This document shows positions 1 through 8,409 of a stretch of DNA of 63,656 bases, piece after piece. The DNA comes from Bacteroidales bacterium H4 (GTDB taxonomy: Bacteria; Bacteroidota; Bacteroidia; Bacteroidales; Muribaculaceae), in contig DAAP01000045.1 of assembly GCA_001701165.1 (NCBI GenBank), positions 1 through 63,656 on the forward strand, read 5' to 3'. Both the position numbers and the translations under genes were made by a program. The notes beneath the pieces are model-generated. The model had not been told where the DNA came from. It saw only the letters and a list, made by a program, of their open reading frames with translations, and searched no databases. Position 1 is the stretch's first letter; every line of letters starts with the position of its first letter.

Positions 1-246
1 CAGCAACATCGCCGTCATCCGCGCCGACGGCACCCTCGCCCAGTCAGCCACCTACTACCCCTACGGCGAGCCCCACCGCGACCCGGCCGCCGATGCCGGC
101 TTCGGCATCTCCGACCCCGCCCTGCCGATGTCTGCCCCGACAAGCAATACCGCCACAGCATCCACATTCTCCAACCCCTACCTCTATGGCGACAAGGAGT
201 ACGTCCGCCGCGACGGCCTGCGCGAGTACATCTACGGTGCACGCAT
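1..246 (+). repeat. RHS core repeat, copy 1 (partial)
   Basis: End of the conserved RHS core that recurs at about 1774-2296, 3705-4238 and 6639-7171. The GC-rich copies look nearly identical and end at the codons for YIYGARM, after which the toxin tips diverge completely. Confidence 0.8.
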
Positions 247-988
247 GTTCGTTCCCTCTGAGACACGGTTCAATAGCATGGACAGGTTATGCGAAAAGCA
301 TCCCGACCAGTCCCCATACCTGTTCTGCGGTGGAAATCCGATACGGTACGGAGATGATTCGGGCAATGACTACCACGTGAAAGTGAACCACGAAGAGCAG
401 ACAATCACAATCTCGGCCGACTACTATGCGTATAAAAGTGATGCCGGGTCAGTAACAGCCGCCATAGGCTTTTGGAACGACCTCAGCGGACAATACACGA
501 TGGATGGCTACACGGTCAACTTCGCGCTGACATACCACGAGGTTGAGCCACTTATAGTAGCCGGGGAAGAACGCGACAAATTAAATTCGATTAGTAATGC
601 AATGGTGGGGGATAATGTCGGCAATGCGTACATGATTGTGCCAAATATTCCCAACGACAAGGAAAATACGGTTTCTGCGGGATCGTATTCAAACAGGTTG
701 ATAAAGATATCAGAAGCAGACGGACTAGAACTTACCGGACCTCATGAAGTAGGACACTCTTTGGGACTATTACACTCTGCAATTGCCGGTCTTATGTATC
801 CGTTCGGGAACTTTCCCGAACGGACAAAGGATGTATCCATATCTGAAATAAAGGCAATGATTGAAAATGCCATTACAGGTTTTGTTCCAAAAGACGAGAA
901 TGAAACAGAGGTGGGCAAAGGTCATTTGGATAATGAAGAAGAAATCAAAAAAATAGAATGGAAATATGAAGTCACAAAAGCTCAATAG
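2..988 (+). CDS. RHS core C-terminus with metzincin-like toxin tip (5' end outside window)
   Basis: Open from the left edge, so this is the last 328 residues of a longer RHS protein. The first about 80 residues are the typical RHS-associated core end (YYPYGEPHRDP, then YLYGDKEYVRRDGLREY), followed by NPIRYGDDSG, a variant of the usual VDPTG boundary. The remaining about 205 residues are a polymorphic tip. It has a complete metzincin signature: H248, E249, H252 and H258 in HEVGHSLGLLH, then a possible Met-turn M265 in GLMYP. RHS proteins carry such tips as toxins released after shell cleavage; a zinc peptidase toxin is inferred. The next gene overlaps it by 23 bp, as expected for an immunity partner. 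The tip is AT-richer than the core. Confidence 0.85.
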   Translation, partial: SNIAVIRADGTLAQSATYYPYGEPHRDPAADAGFGISDPALPMSAPTSNTATASTFSNPYLYGDKEYVRRDGLREYIYGARMFVPSETRFNSMDRLCEKHPDQSPYLFCGGNPIRYGDDSGNDYHVKVNHEEQTITISADYYAYKSDAGSVTAAIGFWNDLSGQYTMDGYTVNFALTYHEVEPLIVAGEERDKLNSISNAMVGDNVGNAYMIVPNIPNDKENTVSAGSYSNRLIKISEADGLELTGPHEVGHSLGLLHSAIAGLMYPFGNFPERTKDVSISEIKAMIENAITGFVPKDENETEVGKGHLDNEEEIKKIEWKYEVTKAQ

Positions 989-1724
989 TATTAGACACAA
1001 ACGGACATTTATTGCAATGGTGATGTTTATAAGTGTTATTATGTGTTTTACACAGACAGTATTAATTAAAGATAAGGTTACGCCGGATGAGTATCCGGAA
1101 GGTTTAACTAATCGCTTTTTTAATGATGATGGTGGTGTTAACTTTTATCCATTAGACACAGTATATCAAGCAAATATGACTTTCCTGCTTGGCAAAAAGA
1201 CATTACACCCATACATTATAGTAGACATTGACAAAGCCAATCTCTCCTATAATATCACAGAAAAAGAATTAATAAAATCCCCATATTGCTATCTGACCAT
1301 AGCAACATCCGGCGTTTTTTTTCTTGAGAACATGAGCTACCCAGGGCCTATACCAATAGGGGGAATAAGAAATGACGCAAAAATTATTTATGATGGGTAT
1401 ATGAACTTTTTTGAGTGGGTTCATACAAAGCGATGGTGGATGTATGAACGGATAGGCTTTTGGGATAAGGATGACCTCAAAAAAAGTCCATACAAGAATT
1501 TCTATGTCGTACCATTTAATCCACCGACAAACAAAGCTGTATTGTGTATGATGAAAGCAAAATTCATCAGTAGATTTACCGGTATTATTATGTTTGTTGA
1601 CTATGTTTCTAAAGACCCCTCCAAACCGCTCACATCAGTTCCTGATGATGAACGTATAGCACCATACAAATTTGACAATCCGGAAGCGTTCTACAAAGTG
1701 CTTTTCCCTTATGCCGACAAGTAA
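966..1724 (+). CDS. Putative immunity protein of the metzincin tip
   Basis: 252 residues of no family I recognise. The basic N-terminus is followed by one hydrophobic segment (about residues 15-33), so the protein is either membrane anchored with its bulk in the periplasm, or secreted. The start lies inside the last codons of the RHS gene (23-bp overlap), the usual toxin-immunity layout, and base composition is AT-rich like the tip. Function as immunity to the preceding metzincin tip is inferred from position only. The exported N-terminus suggests the toxin acts outside the cytoplasm. Confidence 0.6.
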   Translation: MKSQKLNSIRHKRTFIAMVMFISVIMCFTQTVLIKDKVTPDEYPEGLTNRFFNDDGGVNFYPLDTVYQANMTFLLGKKTLHPYIIVDIDKANLSYNITEKELIKSPYCYLTIATSGVFFLENMSYPGPIPIGGIRNDAKIIYDGYMNFFEWVHTKRWWMYERIGFWDKDDLKKSPYKNFYVVPFNPPTNKAVLCMMKAKFISRFTGIIMFVDYVSKDPSKPLTSVPDDERIAPYKFDNPEAFYKVLFPYADK

Positions 1725-1728
1725 TCGA

Positions 1729-1763
1729 TTATTATTTGCATATGACTACCTCGCAAATAATAA
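1729..1763 (+). promoter_or_regulatory. Inverted repeat around an RHS start codon
   Basis: TTATTATTTGC at 1729-1739 and its exact complement GCAAATAATAA at 1753-1763. The 13-nt loop contains the ATG at 1742 of the next RHS fragment. It could be a weak terminator for the immunity gene or a structure controlling that start. Confidence 0.4.
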
Positions 1764-2863
1764 ATATGTATAGGAACGCCGACGGCCACCCGGTGCAGTA
1801 CGACCTCGAGGGCGGCCACCGGCAGCTTTGGGGCTGGGATGCCTTCGGCAACCACCTGTACACATCCTACGAGACGTCCGTGGCACCCGTTTCCGCAGGG
1901 ATGCGTCCGGGACGCACGCGCCGCACGTCCCTGCGTGCGTACAGCGGTGACGGGCATGTGCTTCGCGGCGGCGCAGGCAATTCCGTGGCAGACACGCTGG
2001 AGATGCTGCGCTTTGCCGGCGGCTACTTCGACGCCGACCTCGTGCCCCACTACTACGTCGCCGACTACCTCGGCAGCAACATCGCCGTCATCCGCTCGGA
2101 CGGCGCCCTCGTCCAATCCGCCACCTACTACCCCTACGGCGAACCCCACCGCGACCCCGCCGCCTCTGCCATCATCGGCATTGCAGGACCGGAACAACAG
2201 ACGGCAAGTGCCACATTCTCCAATCCCTATCTCTACGGCGACAAGGAGTACGTCCGCCGCGACGGCCTGCGCGAGTACATCTACGGTGCTCGCATGTGCG
2301 TCTCATCAGAGGCTCGGTTCACTTCGATGGACGAGCTATGCGAACTCCGTCCGTGGGAATCGCCCTACCTATTTTGCGGTGGCAATCCGGTGCGGTATGT
2401 CGATCCGACCGGGTTGGTTTTCACAAGACGATCAACGGCAATAGTAGCAGCAATCGAGCAACAATCATTTAAACAGCTTATAGAAAGTATAGGTAGGGTA
2501 GTGAGTGGCCTGTGTAGCTATATATCATCGGGCAATAAAGAGCGCCTGAAAGAGGCTTTTAATGCGACGAAAGCAAATGCTCAGACAATTGATGAAATCG
2601 AAACGCTTAAATCATCGCAGACGGCATATGACATCGAAGTAAAGAGCTCTATTTCTGACGATAAAGAGGTCAAAGGGATATCTTATTATAAATGGAAAAC
2701 TGGGAAATTTAAGATTGAAATATTGGATGATAAAGCTTTCGGATGGATAGCGCATGAGTTGAAACATGCATATCAATTCGAAACCGGAAAATTAAGCAGC
2801 GGTACTAAAAATGACGGCTTACCATTCTATGATAAGGACGACGAAAGAGAAGCATATGCTTGA
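1742..2863 (+). CDS. Truncated RHS protein with HExxH toxin tip, cut by in-frame TGA
   Basis: Starts at ATG 1742, a few codons before the RHS core begins at RNADGHP, so the N-terminal RHS shell and any export signal are missing. Core to about residue 224 (NPVRYVDPTG), then a tip of about 150 residues. The tip has HELKH (H338, E339, H342) and, about 30 residues on, E370 in DDEREAY, a plausible third zinc ligand; this layout is common in RHS peptidase tips. TGA 2861-2863 ends the frame directly after EREAYA, but the same frame stays open for 60 more codons to 3046, so the gene looks truncated by a single nonsense change or a base error. As a shortened copy it is probably a donor cassette rather than an independent effector. 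Confidence 0.7.
   Translation: MTTSQIINMYRNADGHPVQYDLEGGHRQLWGWDAFGNHLYTSYETSVAPVSAGMRPGRTRRTSLRAYSGDGHVLRGGAGNSVADTLEMLRFAGGYFDADLVPHYYVADYLGSNIAVIRSDGALVQSATYYPYGEPHRDPAASAIIGIAGPEQQTASATFSNPYLYGDKEYVRRDGLREYIYGARMCVSSEARFTSMDELCELRPWESPYLFCGGNPVRYVDPTGLVFTRRSTAIVAAIEQQSFKQLIESIGRVVSGLCSYISSGNKERLKEAFNATKANAQTIDEIETLKSSQTAYDIEVKSSISDDKEVKGISYYKWKTGKFKIEILDDKAFGWIAHELKHAYQFETGKLSSGTKNDGLPFYDKDDEREAYA
1774..2296 (+). repeat. RHS core repeat, copy 2
   Basis: Homology to the other copies starts abruptly at GGAACGCCGACGGCCACCC and runs to the codons for YIYGARM. Upstream and downstream sequence is unrelated to the other copies. Confidence 0.8.
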
Positions 2864-3046
2864 GGACAACTTTTTAGAGAGAATATGCCTACGTTTTCAG
2901 AAAACGAAGCCGGATACGGCGATCTACAAAATGGACCGAAACAAGTTGACCCTAAAGCATCTGATGTCAAATTACAAGAATTAGCGACTAAACATAAAGC
3001 ATGGTTTAAGGCAAATGGTAAAATATATGCACCACCAATAGAATAA
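2864..3046 (+). pseudogene. In-frame continuation of the HExxH tip after the TGA
   Basis: Directly after TGA 2861-2863 the same frame continues GQLFREN and so on for 60 codons to TAA 3044-3046, and the immunity-like gene starts 8 bp later at 3055. That spacing is what an intact toxin would have, which supports a former CGA or similar codon at 2861. Confidence 0.6.
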
Positions 3047-3054
3047 GTTAAACA

Positions 3055-3645
3055 ATGGCTAATAGAAGAATCATAATCATATTGACTATATTTGTGCTTA
3101 CAATTCCTGCCATAACAAAGCGAGGCAACATTGATTATTTGAATATGTACACAGAAATGTATGCGTCAAAGGTGCCATCAGAATGTCGACCATGCGATGA
3201 CTATGGCATGTTTATGCTTATACTTTTCCCGCAACAAAAACGGTATATATATCGTGGAGACATATCTGTTATGCAAACCGGTTCATACATAGAACGCAAT
3301 GATAGTTTGTTTCTGAATCCAAGTACTGCCATATATGCACTATCCGATATGGAGGAAAATGCATATATACAAAATGTATATGCTACTATTGATGATTCCA
3401 CTCAGTCAAATGTTGCAACAGATCCTATGGTGTTTATTCGCTTAGAGGATGGGGATATTGCAGAGATACTGCAAAATTTTGATTTTAGCAAATCTTATTA
3501 TCGCAATGGTGTTGAATATTACGCAATCCCAGGGACAATCGGGAACTTAGATTTTCACGAATTTCCGCAGGACATTCGGGACAGCATAATGGCAACAAGG
3601 ACCGAACATCACATAATATACCAGCGAGTCAAACTATCGGAATAA
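3055..3645 (+). CDS. Putative immunity protein of the HExxH tip
   Basis: 196 residues, family not recognised. A hydrophobic N-terminus (about residues 5-19, IIIILTIFVLTIPAI) points to a signal peptide or membrane anchor. It lies 8 bp after the end of the extended toxin frame and 2 bp before the next RHS fragment, and is AT-rich like the tip. Role as immunity is inferred from position. If the toxin before it is dead, this gene may still protect against siblings carrying the intact tip. Confidence 0.6.
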   Translation: MANRRIIIILTIFVLTIPAITKRGNIDYLNMYTEMYASKVPSECRPCDDYGMFMLILFPQQKRYIYRGDISVMQTGSYIERNDSLFLNPSTAIYALSDMEENAYIQNVYATIDDSTQSNVATDPMVFIRLEDGDIAEILQNFDFSKSYYRNGVEYYAIPGTIGNLDFHEFPQDIRDSIMATRTEHHIIYQRVKLSE

Positions 3646-3647
3646 GG

Positions 3648-4925
3648 ATGGTAGGTGCTTCTATGAAAAGGCAAACACAATATACTAATGTATCCCTCAT
3701 CGGCCACACGCGTTGGAACGCCGACGGCCACCCGATGCAGTACGACATCGAGGGCGGCCACCGGCAGCTATTGGGGTGGGACGCCTTCGGCAACCACCTG
3801 TACACGTCCTACGAGACATCCGTGGCACCGGTTTCCGCCGGGATGCGTCCCGGGCGTACGCGCCGCACGTCCCTGCGCGCGTACATCGGTGACGGGCACG
3901 TGCTTCGCGGCGGCGCCGGTAACTCCGCCGCCGACACGCTGGAGATGCTGCGCTTCGCCGGCGGCTACTTCGACGCCAACCTCGTCCCCCACTACTACGT
4001 CACCGACTACCTCGGCAGCAACATCGCCGTCATCCGCTCGGACGGCGCCCTCGTCCAATCCGCCACCTACTATCCATATGGCGAGCCCCACCGCGATCCG
4101 TCGTCCTCCGCCGACATCGGCATCTCCGAACCCGGACAATCGACGACAAGTGCCATATTCTCCAATCCCTACCTCTACGGCGACAAGGAGTACGTCCGCC
4201 GCGACGGCCTGCGCGAGTACATCTACGGCGCCCGCATGAGCGTCCCATCCGTGACACGGTTTGGCTCTATGGACAAACACGCCGAGAATTACCCGTCATT
4301 TTCACCTTATGCTTTTTGCATGTGCAACCCTATTAACTTTATGGATCCGAGCGGAATGACAGTGGTGGCGGATAGTATAGCCCAAATAGCAATTCTTGAT
4401 GGGTTTGATGATTATGCCCAAAAATATATAGAATTTGACGATGAAGGCAGGTTAAACATTGACAAAATCAGCGAGTATGATGGCGATTCAGAAAATATGG
4501 CCTCACTCAGACGATTGGCAACCTCTACGATAGAATACATAATTGAGTATACAGATAAGTCATTTGTCGGTAATGAAGTGAAAACGTTATCGGAGGAATT
4601 GGGCAATATTGCAGATACTACCTTCCCTGATAATCCATATAAGAACGGATATAACACGACCAATTCGCGGTCTATAGATGACAACGTGCGAATTTATTGT
4701 GGATCGTTTCTTGTCGGAGAGCATCGCGCTACAAATATTGCACATGAGCTATATGAACATGCTGACTTTTATGAACAGGGGCTTGACCCAATGCATGATT
4801 ATAAAATTTCGCAAGGCGAAGATTTTCGTATTTTCATACTGACAGACGCTAACATAACGCTGGATAATAGGATTAAACGCGCTAAAGATGAAGCCAGAAG
4901 AAACTATAAGAAAAAACATCCGTAA
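3648..4925 (+). CDS. Truncated RHS protein with HExxxH-type tip
   Basis: 425 residues. A short non-RHS start (about 20 residues) joins the core at HTRWNADGHP; the core ends near residue 237 at NPINFMDPSG. The tip of about 190 residues contains IAHELYEHADF with H366, E367 and H371 (spacing HExxxH, not HExxH) and H383 in DPMHDY. I read it as a possible metallopeptidase, less securely than the other tips. The C-terminus is very basic (ARRNYKKKHP). It lacks the RHS shell, so it is probably an orphan cassette. The next gene overlaps its end by 38 bp. Confidence 0.65.
   Translation: MVGASMKRQTQYTNVSLIGHTRWNADGHPMQYDIEGGHRQLLGWDAFGNHLYTSYETSVAPVSAGMRPGRTRRTSLRAYIGDGHVLRGGAGNSAADTLEMLRFAGGYFDANLVPHYYVTDYLGSNIAVIRSDGALVQSATYYPYGEPHRDPSSSADIGISEPGQSTTSAIFSNPYLYGDKEYVRRDGLREYIYGARMSVPSVTRFGSMDKHAENYPSFSPYAFCMCNPINFMDPSGMTVVADSIAQIAILDGFDDYAQKYIEFDDEGRLNIDKISEYDGDSENMASLRRLATSTIEYIIEYTDKSFVGNEVKTLSEELGNIADTTFPDNPYKNGYNTTNSRSIDDNVRIYCGSFLVGEHRATNIAHELYEHADFYEQGLDPMHDYKISQGEDFRIFILTDANITLDNRIKRAKDEARRNYKKKHP
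3705..4238 (+). repeat. RHS core repeat, copy 3
   Basis: Begins at CACACGCGTTGGAACGCC, nearly the same point where copy 2 begins, and runs to the codons for YIYGARM. Confidence 0.8.
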
Positions 4926-5520
4926 ATGGCGCATAGTAGTAGCTATTGCTATCGGGAGTTTAATGTTTGTGGCAGAAGTGTCGTGTGGTCATTATGCTGA
5001 TAGCGTTACGTATCGCCACCTTCGGCCGGTTTATTACCATTGGGATATGTTGGCGGCAGATAAAGTCCTTGATATACCTGTAATGGAGGATGAAAAGGTG
5101 CGAATAACAGTAGCTGGCTATGACAATGATAATCCCTCATACTTTGTCCAGGTTTTTCTAAAAGAAAAAGGCTGCAACGGCGCATTTGTTGTTGACGGAC
5201 AAAACGGCGCCGACGGCTGGATTGTTGACCTTACTCCGGGCTGGGCACTCGCGGATAGTGCCGACTATAAAATCATAGATGATGTGTATATCAAGGAAGA
5301 CAGTTCGAGGCTGTTTATGAAAAGGTTTATTCCCGGGACAAAGGCAAAAATCTATTTTATCAGCTCAGGCATAGAACGAAGAAAGAGTTTATCCCAAACA
5401 AAAGAATACATAATTAAACGTATGTGTATGATACGAGCAGTGCCGAGAATGGCGACAGATACAATCCGCTATGTAAAGGATATGCCTTTGGCTTCGCAAG
5501 ACACTATAGTATCTCTTTAG
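4888..5520 (+). CDS. Putative immunity protein of the HExxxH tip
   Basis: 210 residues, family not recognised. A basic start (KNIRKWR) precedes a hydrophobic stretch (about residues 16-31) ending in VSCG, either a signal peptide or a weak lipobox. The ATG at 4888 lies within the RHS gene, giving a 38-bp overlap; a later start is possible. Immunity function is inferred from position and from the exported N-terminus shared with the other small genes of the array. Confidence 0.6.
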   Translation: MKPEETIRKNIRKWRIVVAIAIGSLMFVAEVSCGHYADSVTYRHLRPVYYHWDMLAADKVLDIPVMEDEKVRITVAGYDNDNPSYFVQVFLKEKGCNGAFVVDGQNGADGWIVDLTPGWALADSADYKIIDDVYIKEDSSRLFMKRFIPGTKAKIYFISSGIERRKSLSQTKEYIIKRMCMIRAVPRMATDTIRYVKDMPLASQDTIVSL

Positions 5521-5564
5521 GAATCGATCTGACACCTACTATATATGGGAAATTACCAAACTAA
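5521..5564 (+). pseudogene. Relic of a toxin C-terminal tail
   Basis: A short frame reads LTPTIYGKLPN and stops at TAA 5562-5564. It resembles the tail AIDKYGILPK of the JAMM tip, whose stop lies at 7893-7895. In both places the ATG of the following immunity gene sits at the same point, inside the Tyr-Gly codons in another frame. No toxin precedes it here. Confidence 0.5.
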
Positions 5565-6087
5565 AAAACTGCAACATGTATTTGCTGTCGCAGTGGTGCT
5601 TGTGCTTAGTCTATCAGCTATTGCAAAGCAAAAGCCTAAAAACAAATACGAAATACGACACATTCCGGAGGTTGCCGTGGATTCCGCAATACGCGATGTA
5701 CTATTGCAAGAGGTCATCCCGGCGCTTGAAGCGCACAGTTACAGACCATTTTCTTGGATGTGTTTTTCGCCAAAAGATTTCTTTTCGGGCTATTCGGACA
5801 CAACAGAAAACTTAGTCGGGACTGTTTGTGTTATTGATGACAGTAGATTTGAGAACTCAAACCTTTATTTCTTTAAGGGAGGGTTTTGTAAAATCGGGGG
5901 AAAAACTGTTTTCTTCAAAGATACGGCCGCACCGTATGTTAAGAGAATTAGTAAAACGAAATACATTACCCTTAAATATCTGAATGCAAGGATTGTACAC
6001 ATCGCAGATTTTGATCCGGATGTGATAAGGATTGTCCGGTCTGCTGACGGATATAAGGTAATATATCCGGATTACTGGGACAACTAA
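5545..6087 (+). CDS. Immunity-family protein A (paralogue of 7876 and 8479 genes)
   Basis: 180 residues with a signal peptide (hydrophobic HVFAVAVVLVLSLSAIA, about residues 11-27). It is clearly homologous to the genes at 7876 and 8479, sharing an IPEV...DS start, IPALEAH, an aromatic FSWM followed by FS, ENLVG, a FCKIG-KTVFF block and an ADGYK end. The family is not known to me. The partner of the 7876 copy is a JAMM tip, so this copy is probably an orphan immunity gene for a related toxin of which only a tail relic remains just upstream. Predicted location is periplasmic. Confidence 0.65.
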   Translation: MGNYQTKKLQHVFAVAVVLVLSLSAIAKQKPKNKYEIRHIPEVAVDSAIRDVLLQEVIPALEAHSYRPFSWMCFSPKDFFSGYSDTTENLVGTVCVIDDSRFENSNLYFFKGGFCKIGGKTVFFKDTAAPYVKRISKTKYITLKYLNARIVHIADFDPDVIRIVRSADGYKVIYPDYWDN

Positions 6088-6101
6088 CGGCGCTATTTGG
6101 T

Positions 6102-7895
6102 ATGGTTATGCGGAAAGATAACGCACTGCAAATGTCTCACTTGATGCGCAACGCGTCTTACATTCCGTTGTACGCACAATGGGATATTGCCGCTCACGCC
6201 AACGACATTTTTGGATACATTACCTCTATCTTCAAACGCACGTGGAGCGAGGGCGGCTACGCGTACACCTATGATGCGCTCAACCGTCTGGAATCCGCCG
6301 TCTTCACTTCTGCGGAAGGATTGGCGGACAGACCCGGCATCGAGAGAGGCCGCATACCCGACTTCTCGGTATATTACTGCTACGACCTGCGCGGCAATAC
6401 GACCAATGTCGTGCGCTACGGCGTTGTTGACGCCGTCAGCGACTTCGACCGCGTGGAGACCTTCGGCACGCTTGACGAGCTGGCCTGCAGCTACGACGGC
6501 AACCGGCTGAGCAACGTCACGGCCATAACCGAGGCCTTGCCGTTCGATGGCGTCACCGGGCTGCACGCCGACGGTGAGTTCGAGTTGGCGTACAACGAGG
6601 CCGGAGACATGGTGTCGGACGAATCGCGAGGCCTGCTGCACACGCGTTGGAATGCCGACGGCCATCCGATGCAGTACGACATTGAGGGCGGCCACCGGCA
6701 GCTTTTGGGGTGGGACGCCTTCGGCAACCACCTGTACACGTCCTACGAGACTTCCGTGGCACCGGTTTCCGTGGGCAGCCTTCCCGGGCGTACGCGCCGC
6801 ACGTCCCTGCGCGCGTACAGCGGCGATGGCCACGTGCTTCGCGGCGGCGCGGGCAACTCCGCCGCCGACACGCTGGAGATGCTGCGCTTCGCCGGCGGAT
6901 ATTTTGACGCCAACCTCGTCCCCCACTACTACGTCACCGACTACCTCGGCAGCAACATCGCCGTCATCCGCACCGACGGCACCCTCGTCCAATCCGCCAC
7001 CTACTATCCATATGGCGAGCTCCACCGCGACCCCGCTGTCTCCGCCGGCATCGGCATCGCGGGACCCGGACAATCGACAGCAAGTGCTACGGCCTCCAAC
7101 CCCTATCTTTACGGCGACAAAGAGTACGTCCGCCGCGACGGTCTGCGCGAATACATCTACGGCGCCCGCATGTGCGTCCCCTCCGAGACACGATTCAATA
7201 GTATGGACAAACACGCCGAGAATTACCCGTCATTTTCACCTTATGCTTTTTGCAAGTGCAACCCTATCGTTTATGTAGACCCGACAGGTAATGACGTCTT
7301 CGTGTATGACAGCCAGGGGCACTTGCTCTACCGTCAAAAGGACAAGGAACGAGATATGATCCAGGTTAAGAATGACGATGGCACAATCGACGATTCCCCG
7401 GAAATGAAATACGGTTCCATCCAATCCATCGATAAACTTCAAGGCGAGGGGTCATCGTGGTACAATGTCATGAAAGTCAGGGACGATAAGAACGGTAGGA
7501 TCATACACGAGTTTCTTGCATCCCACACCAAAGTGGAATGGGTGCGCATACTTGTCGGAAAAGGTAGATACACCGCAAACTACATAACGACATCGAATGA
7601 AGTCGGGACCGAAAGAGCCGGCGTGTTATGGTTCAACCGAAAGCTCAGACGTAGATATCATATAAGAGAATGGATACATAATCACTATAATTCTCCGGAG
7701 CCAAGTGATTGGGATGGCGATTATATTGTTGCATACGCCTTAGAGTGCATATTAGGATATCACATCATTCACAAGATATTATTCTTTGAAAAAGACGCTA
7801 ATTCAAATACAACCCCTACATATTATGAGTATTCACCAACGGACGAGCCACCGACACAAGAGGCAATTGATAAATATGGAATCTTGCCGAAATAA
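6102..7895 (+). CDS. Truncated RHS protein with JAMM/JAB-like toxin tip
   Basis: 597 residues, the longest RHS fragment inside the window. About 45 non-RHS residues lead into YD-type repeat sequence (YTYDALNRLESA near residue 55) and then the shared core to about residue 396 (YVDPTG). The tip of about 200 residues has a JAMM signature, H526-x-H528 followed by S535-x-x-D538, and an upstream candidate glutamate E504 (GTERAGV). This matches the JAB-like toxin domains described from polymorphic toxins: zinc isopeptidases of the deubiquitinase fold. The next gene overlaps it by 20 bp and is its likely immunity. Still 5'-truncated compared with full RHS proteins, so its delivery depends on recombination into a complete RHS gene or on another route. 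Confidence 0.75.
   Translation: MVMRKDNALQMSHLMRNASYIPLYAQWDIAAHANDIFGYITSIFKRTWSEGGYAYTYDALNRLESAVFTSAEGLADRPGIERGRIPDFSVYYCYDLRGNTTNVVRYGVVDAVSDFDRVETFGTLDELACSYDGNRLSNVTAITEALPFDGVTGLHADGEFELAYNEAGDMVSDESRGLLHTRWNADGHPMQYDIEGGHRQLLGWDAFGNHLYTSYETSVAPVSVGSLPGRTRRTSLRAYSGDGHVLRGGAGNSAADTLEMLRFAGGYFDANLVPHYYVTDYLGSNIAVIRTDGTLVQSATYYPYGELHRDPAVSAGIGIAGPGQSTASATASNPYLYGDKEYVRRDGLREYIYGARMCVPSETRFNSMDKHAENYPSFSPYAFCKCNPIVYVDPTGNDVFVYDSQGHLLYRQKDKERDMIQVKNDDGTIDDSPEMKYGSIQSIDKLQGEGSSWYNVMKVRDDKNGRIIHEFLASHTKVEWVRILVGKGRYTANYITTSNEVGTERAGVLWFNRKLRRRYHIREWIHNHYNSPEPSDWDGDYIVAYALECILGYHIIHKILFFEKDANSNTTPTYYEYSPTDEPPTQEAIDKYGILPK
6639..7171 (+). repeat. RHS core repeat, copy 4
   Basis: Same core as copies 1-3; here it is preceded by about 400 bp of further RHS sequence, so the homology start used by copies 2 and 3 is internal in this gene. 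Confidence 0.8.
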
Positions 7896-8409
7896 TAGGC
7901 TGTATTATGTGTATATAACCGTAATAATATTAATATTAGACTTGTCCGCTATTGCAAAGTGCCCCTCCAAGTCTAAATATGATACATATCAAATCCATGA
8001 GGCTATGGTGGATTCTACAATGTATGATATGCTGCTGCATAAGGCTATTCCTGCGCTTGAAAAGCACACTGATGATTCTTTTTGCTGGATGTTTTTTTCA
8101 ACCAAATCTGCATATGCGCGTGATACTACTGCGAATTTGGTCGGAGCCGTCTGGCCTATTGAATGCGAAGATACTGAAAATATTGCCTTGTATTACAGAA
8201 TACCAAGGTTTTTTTGCAAAATAGGAAGTAAAATAGTTTTTTTTAGTGACTCACTTCCAAATATTAAAATGGAAGAGAATGGGAGTACTATTGTTCTCAG
8301 ATATCTTAAAGATAATTTTATTCGTGGGGCATACGATCCTGATGAGGGGAAGATCATTCGTACACAAAATGGGTACAAGATTAGATTTTTTAATGGTGAT
8401 GAAGAATAA
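7876..8409 (+). CDS. Immunity-family protein B, partner of the JAMM tip
   Basis: ATG 7876 lies within the last codons of the JAMM-tip gene, a 20-bp overlap; an upstream in-frame start at 7786 would run deep into the toxin and is less likely. 177 residues with a hydrophobic leader (YYVYITVIILILDLSAIA). Homologous to the genes at 5545 and 8479 (IPALEKH, FCWMFFSTKS, TANLVGAVWPIE, FFCKIGSKIVFF, NGYKIRFF). Predicted to be secreted to the periplasm or anchored. The direct overlap makes this the cognate immunity gene of the JAMM toxin. Immunity function is inferred. Confidence 0.65.
   Translation: MESCRNNRLYYVYITVIILILDLSAIAKCPSKSKYDTYQIHEAMVDSTMYDMLLHKAIPALEKHTDDSFCWMFFSTKSAYARDTTANLVGAVWPIECEDTENIALYYRIPRFFCKIGSKIVFFSDSLPNIKMEENGSTIVLRYLKDNFIRGAYDPDEGKIIRTQNGYKIRFFNGDEE

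Noticed and set aside
3768..4280. Long antisense and out-of-frame reading frames in the RHS cores (also 1709-2197, 1839-2444, 6093-7214, 6547-7278)
   Set aside because: They mirror the GC-rich RHS core, repeat at each copy and have low-complexity Ala/Arg/Thr content; the RHS frame explains the sequence.
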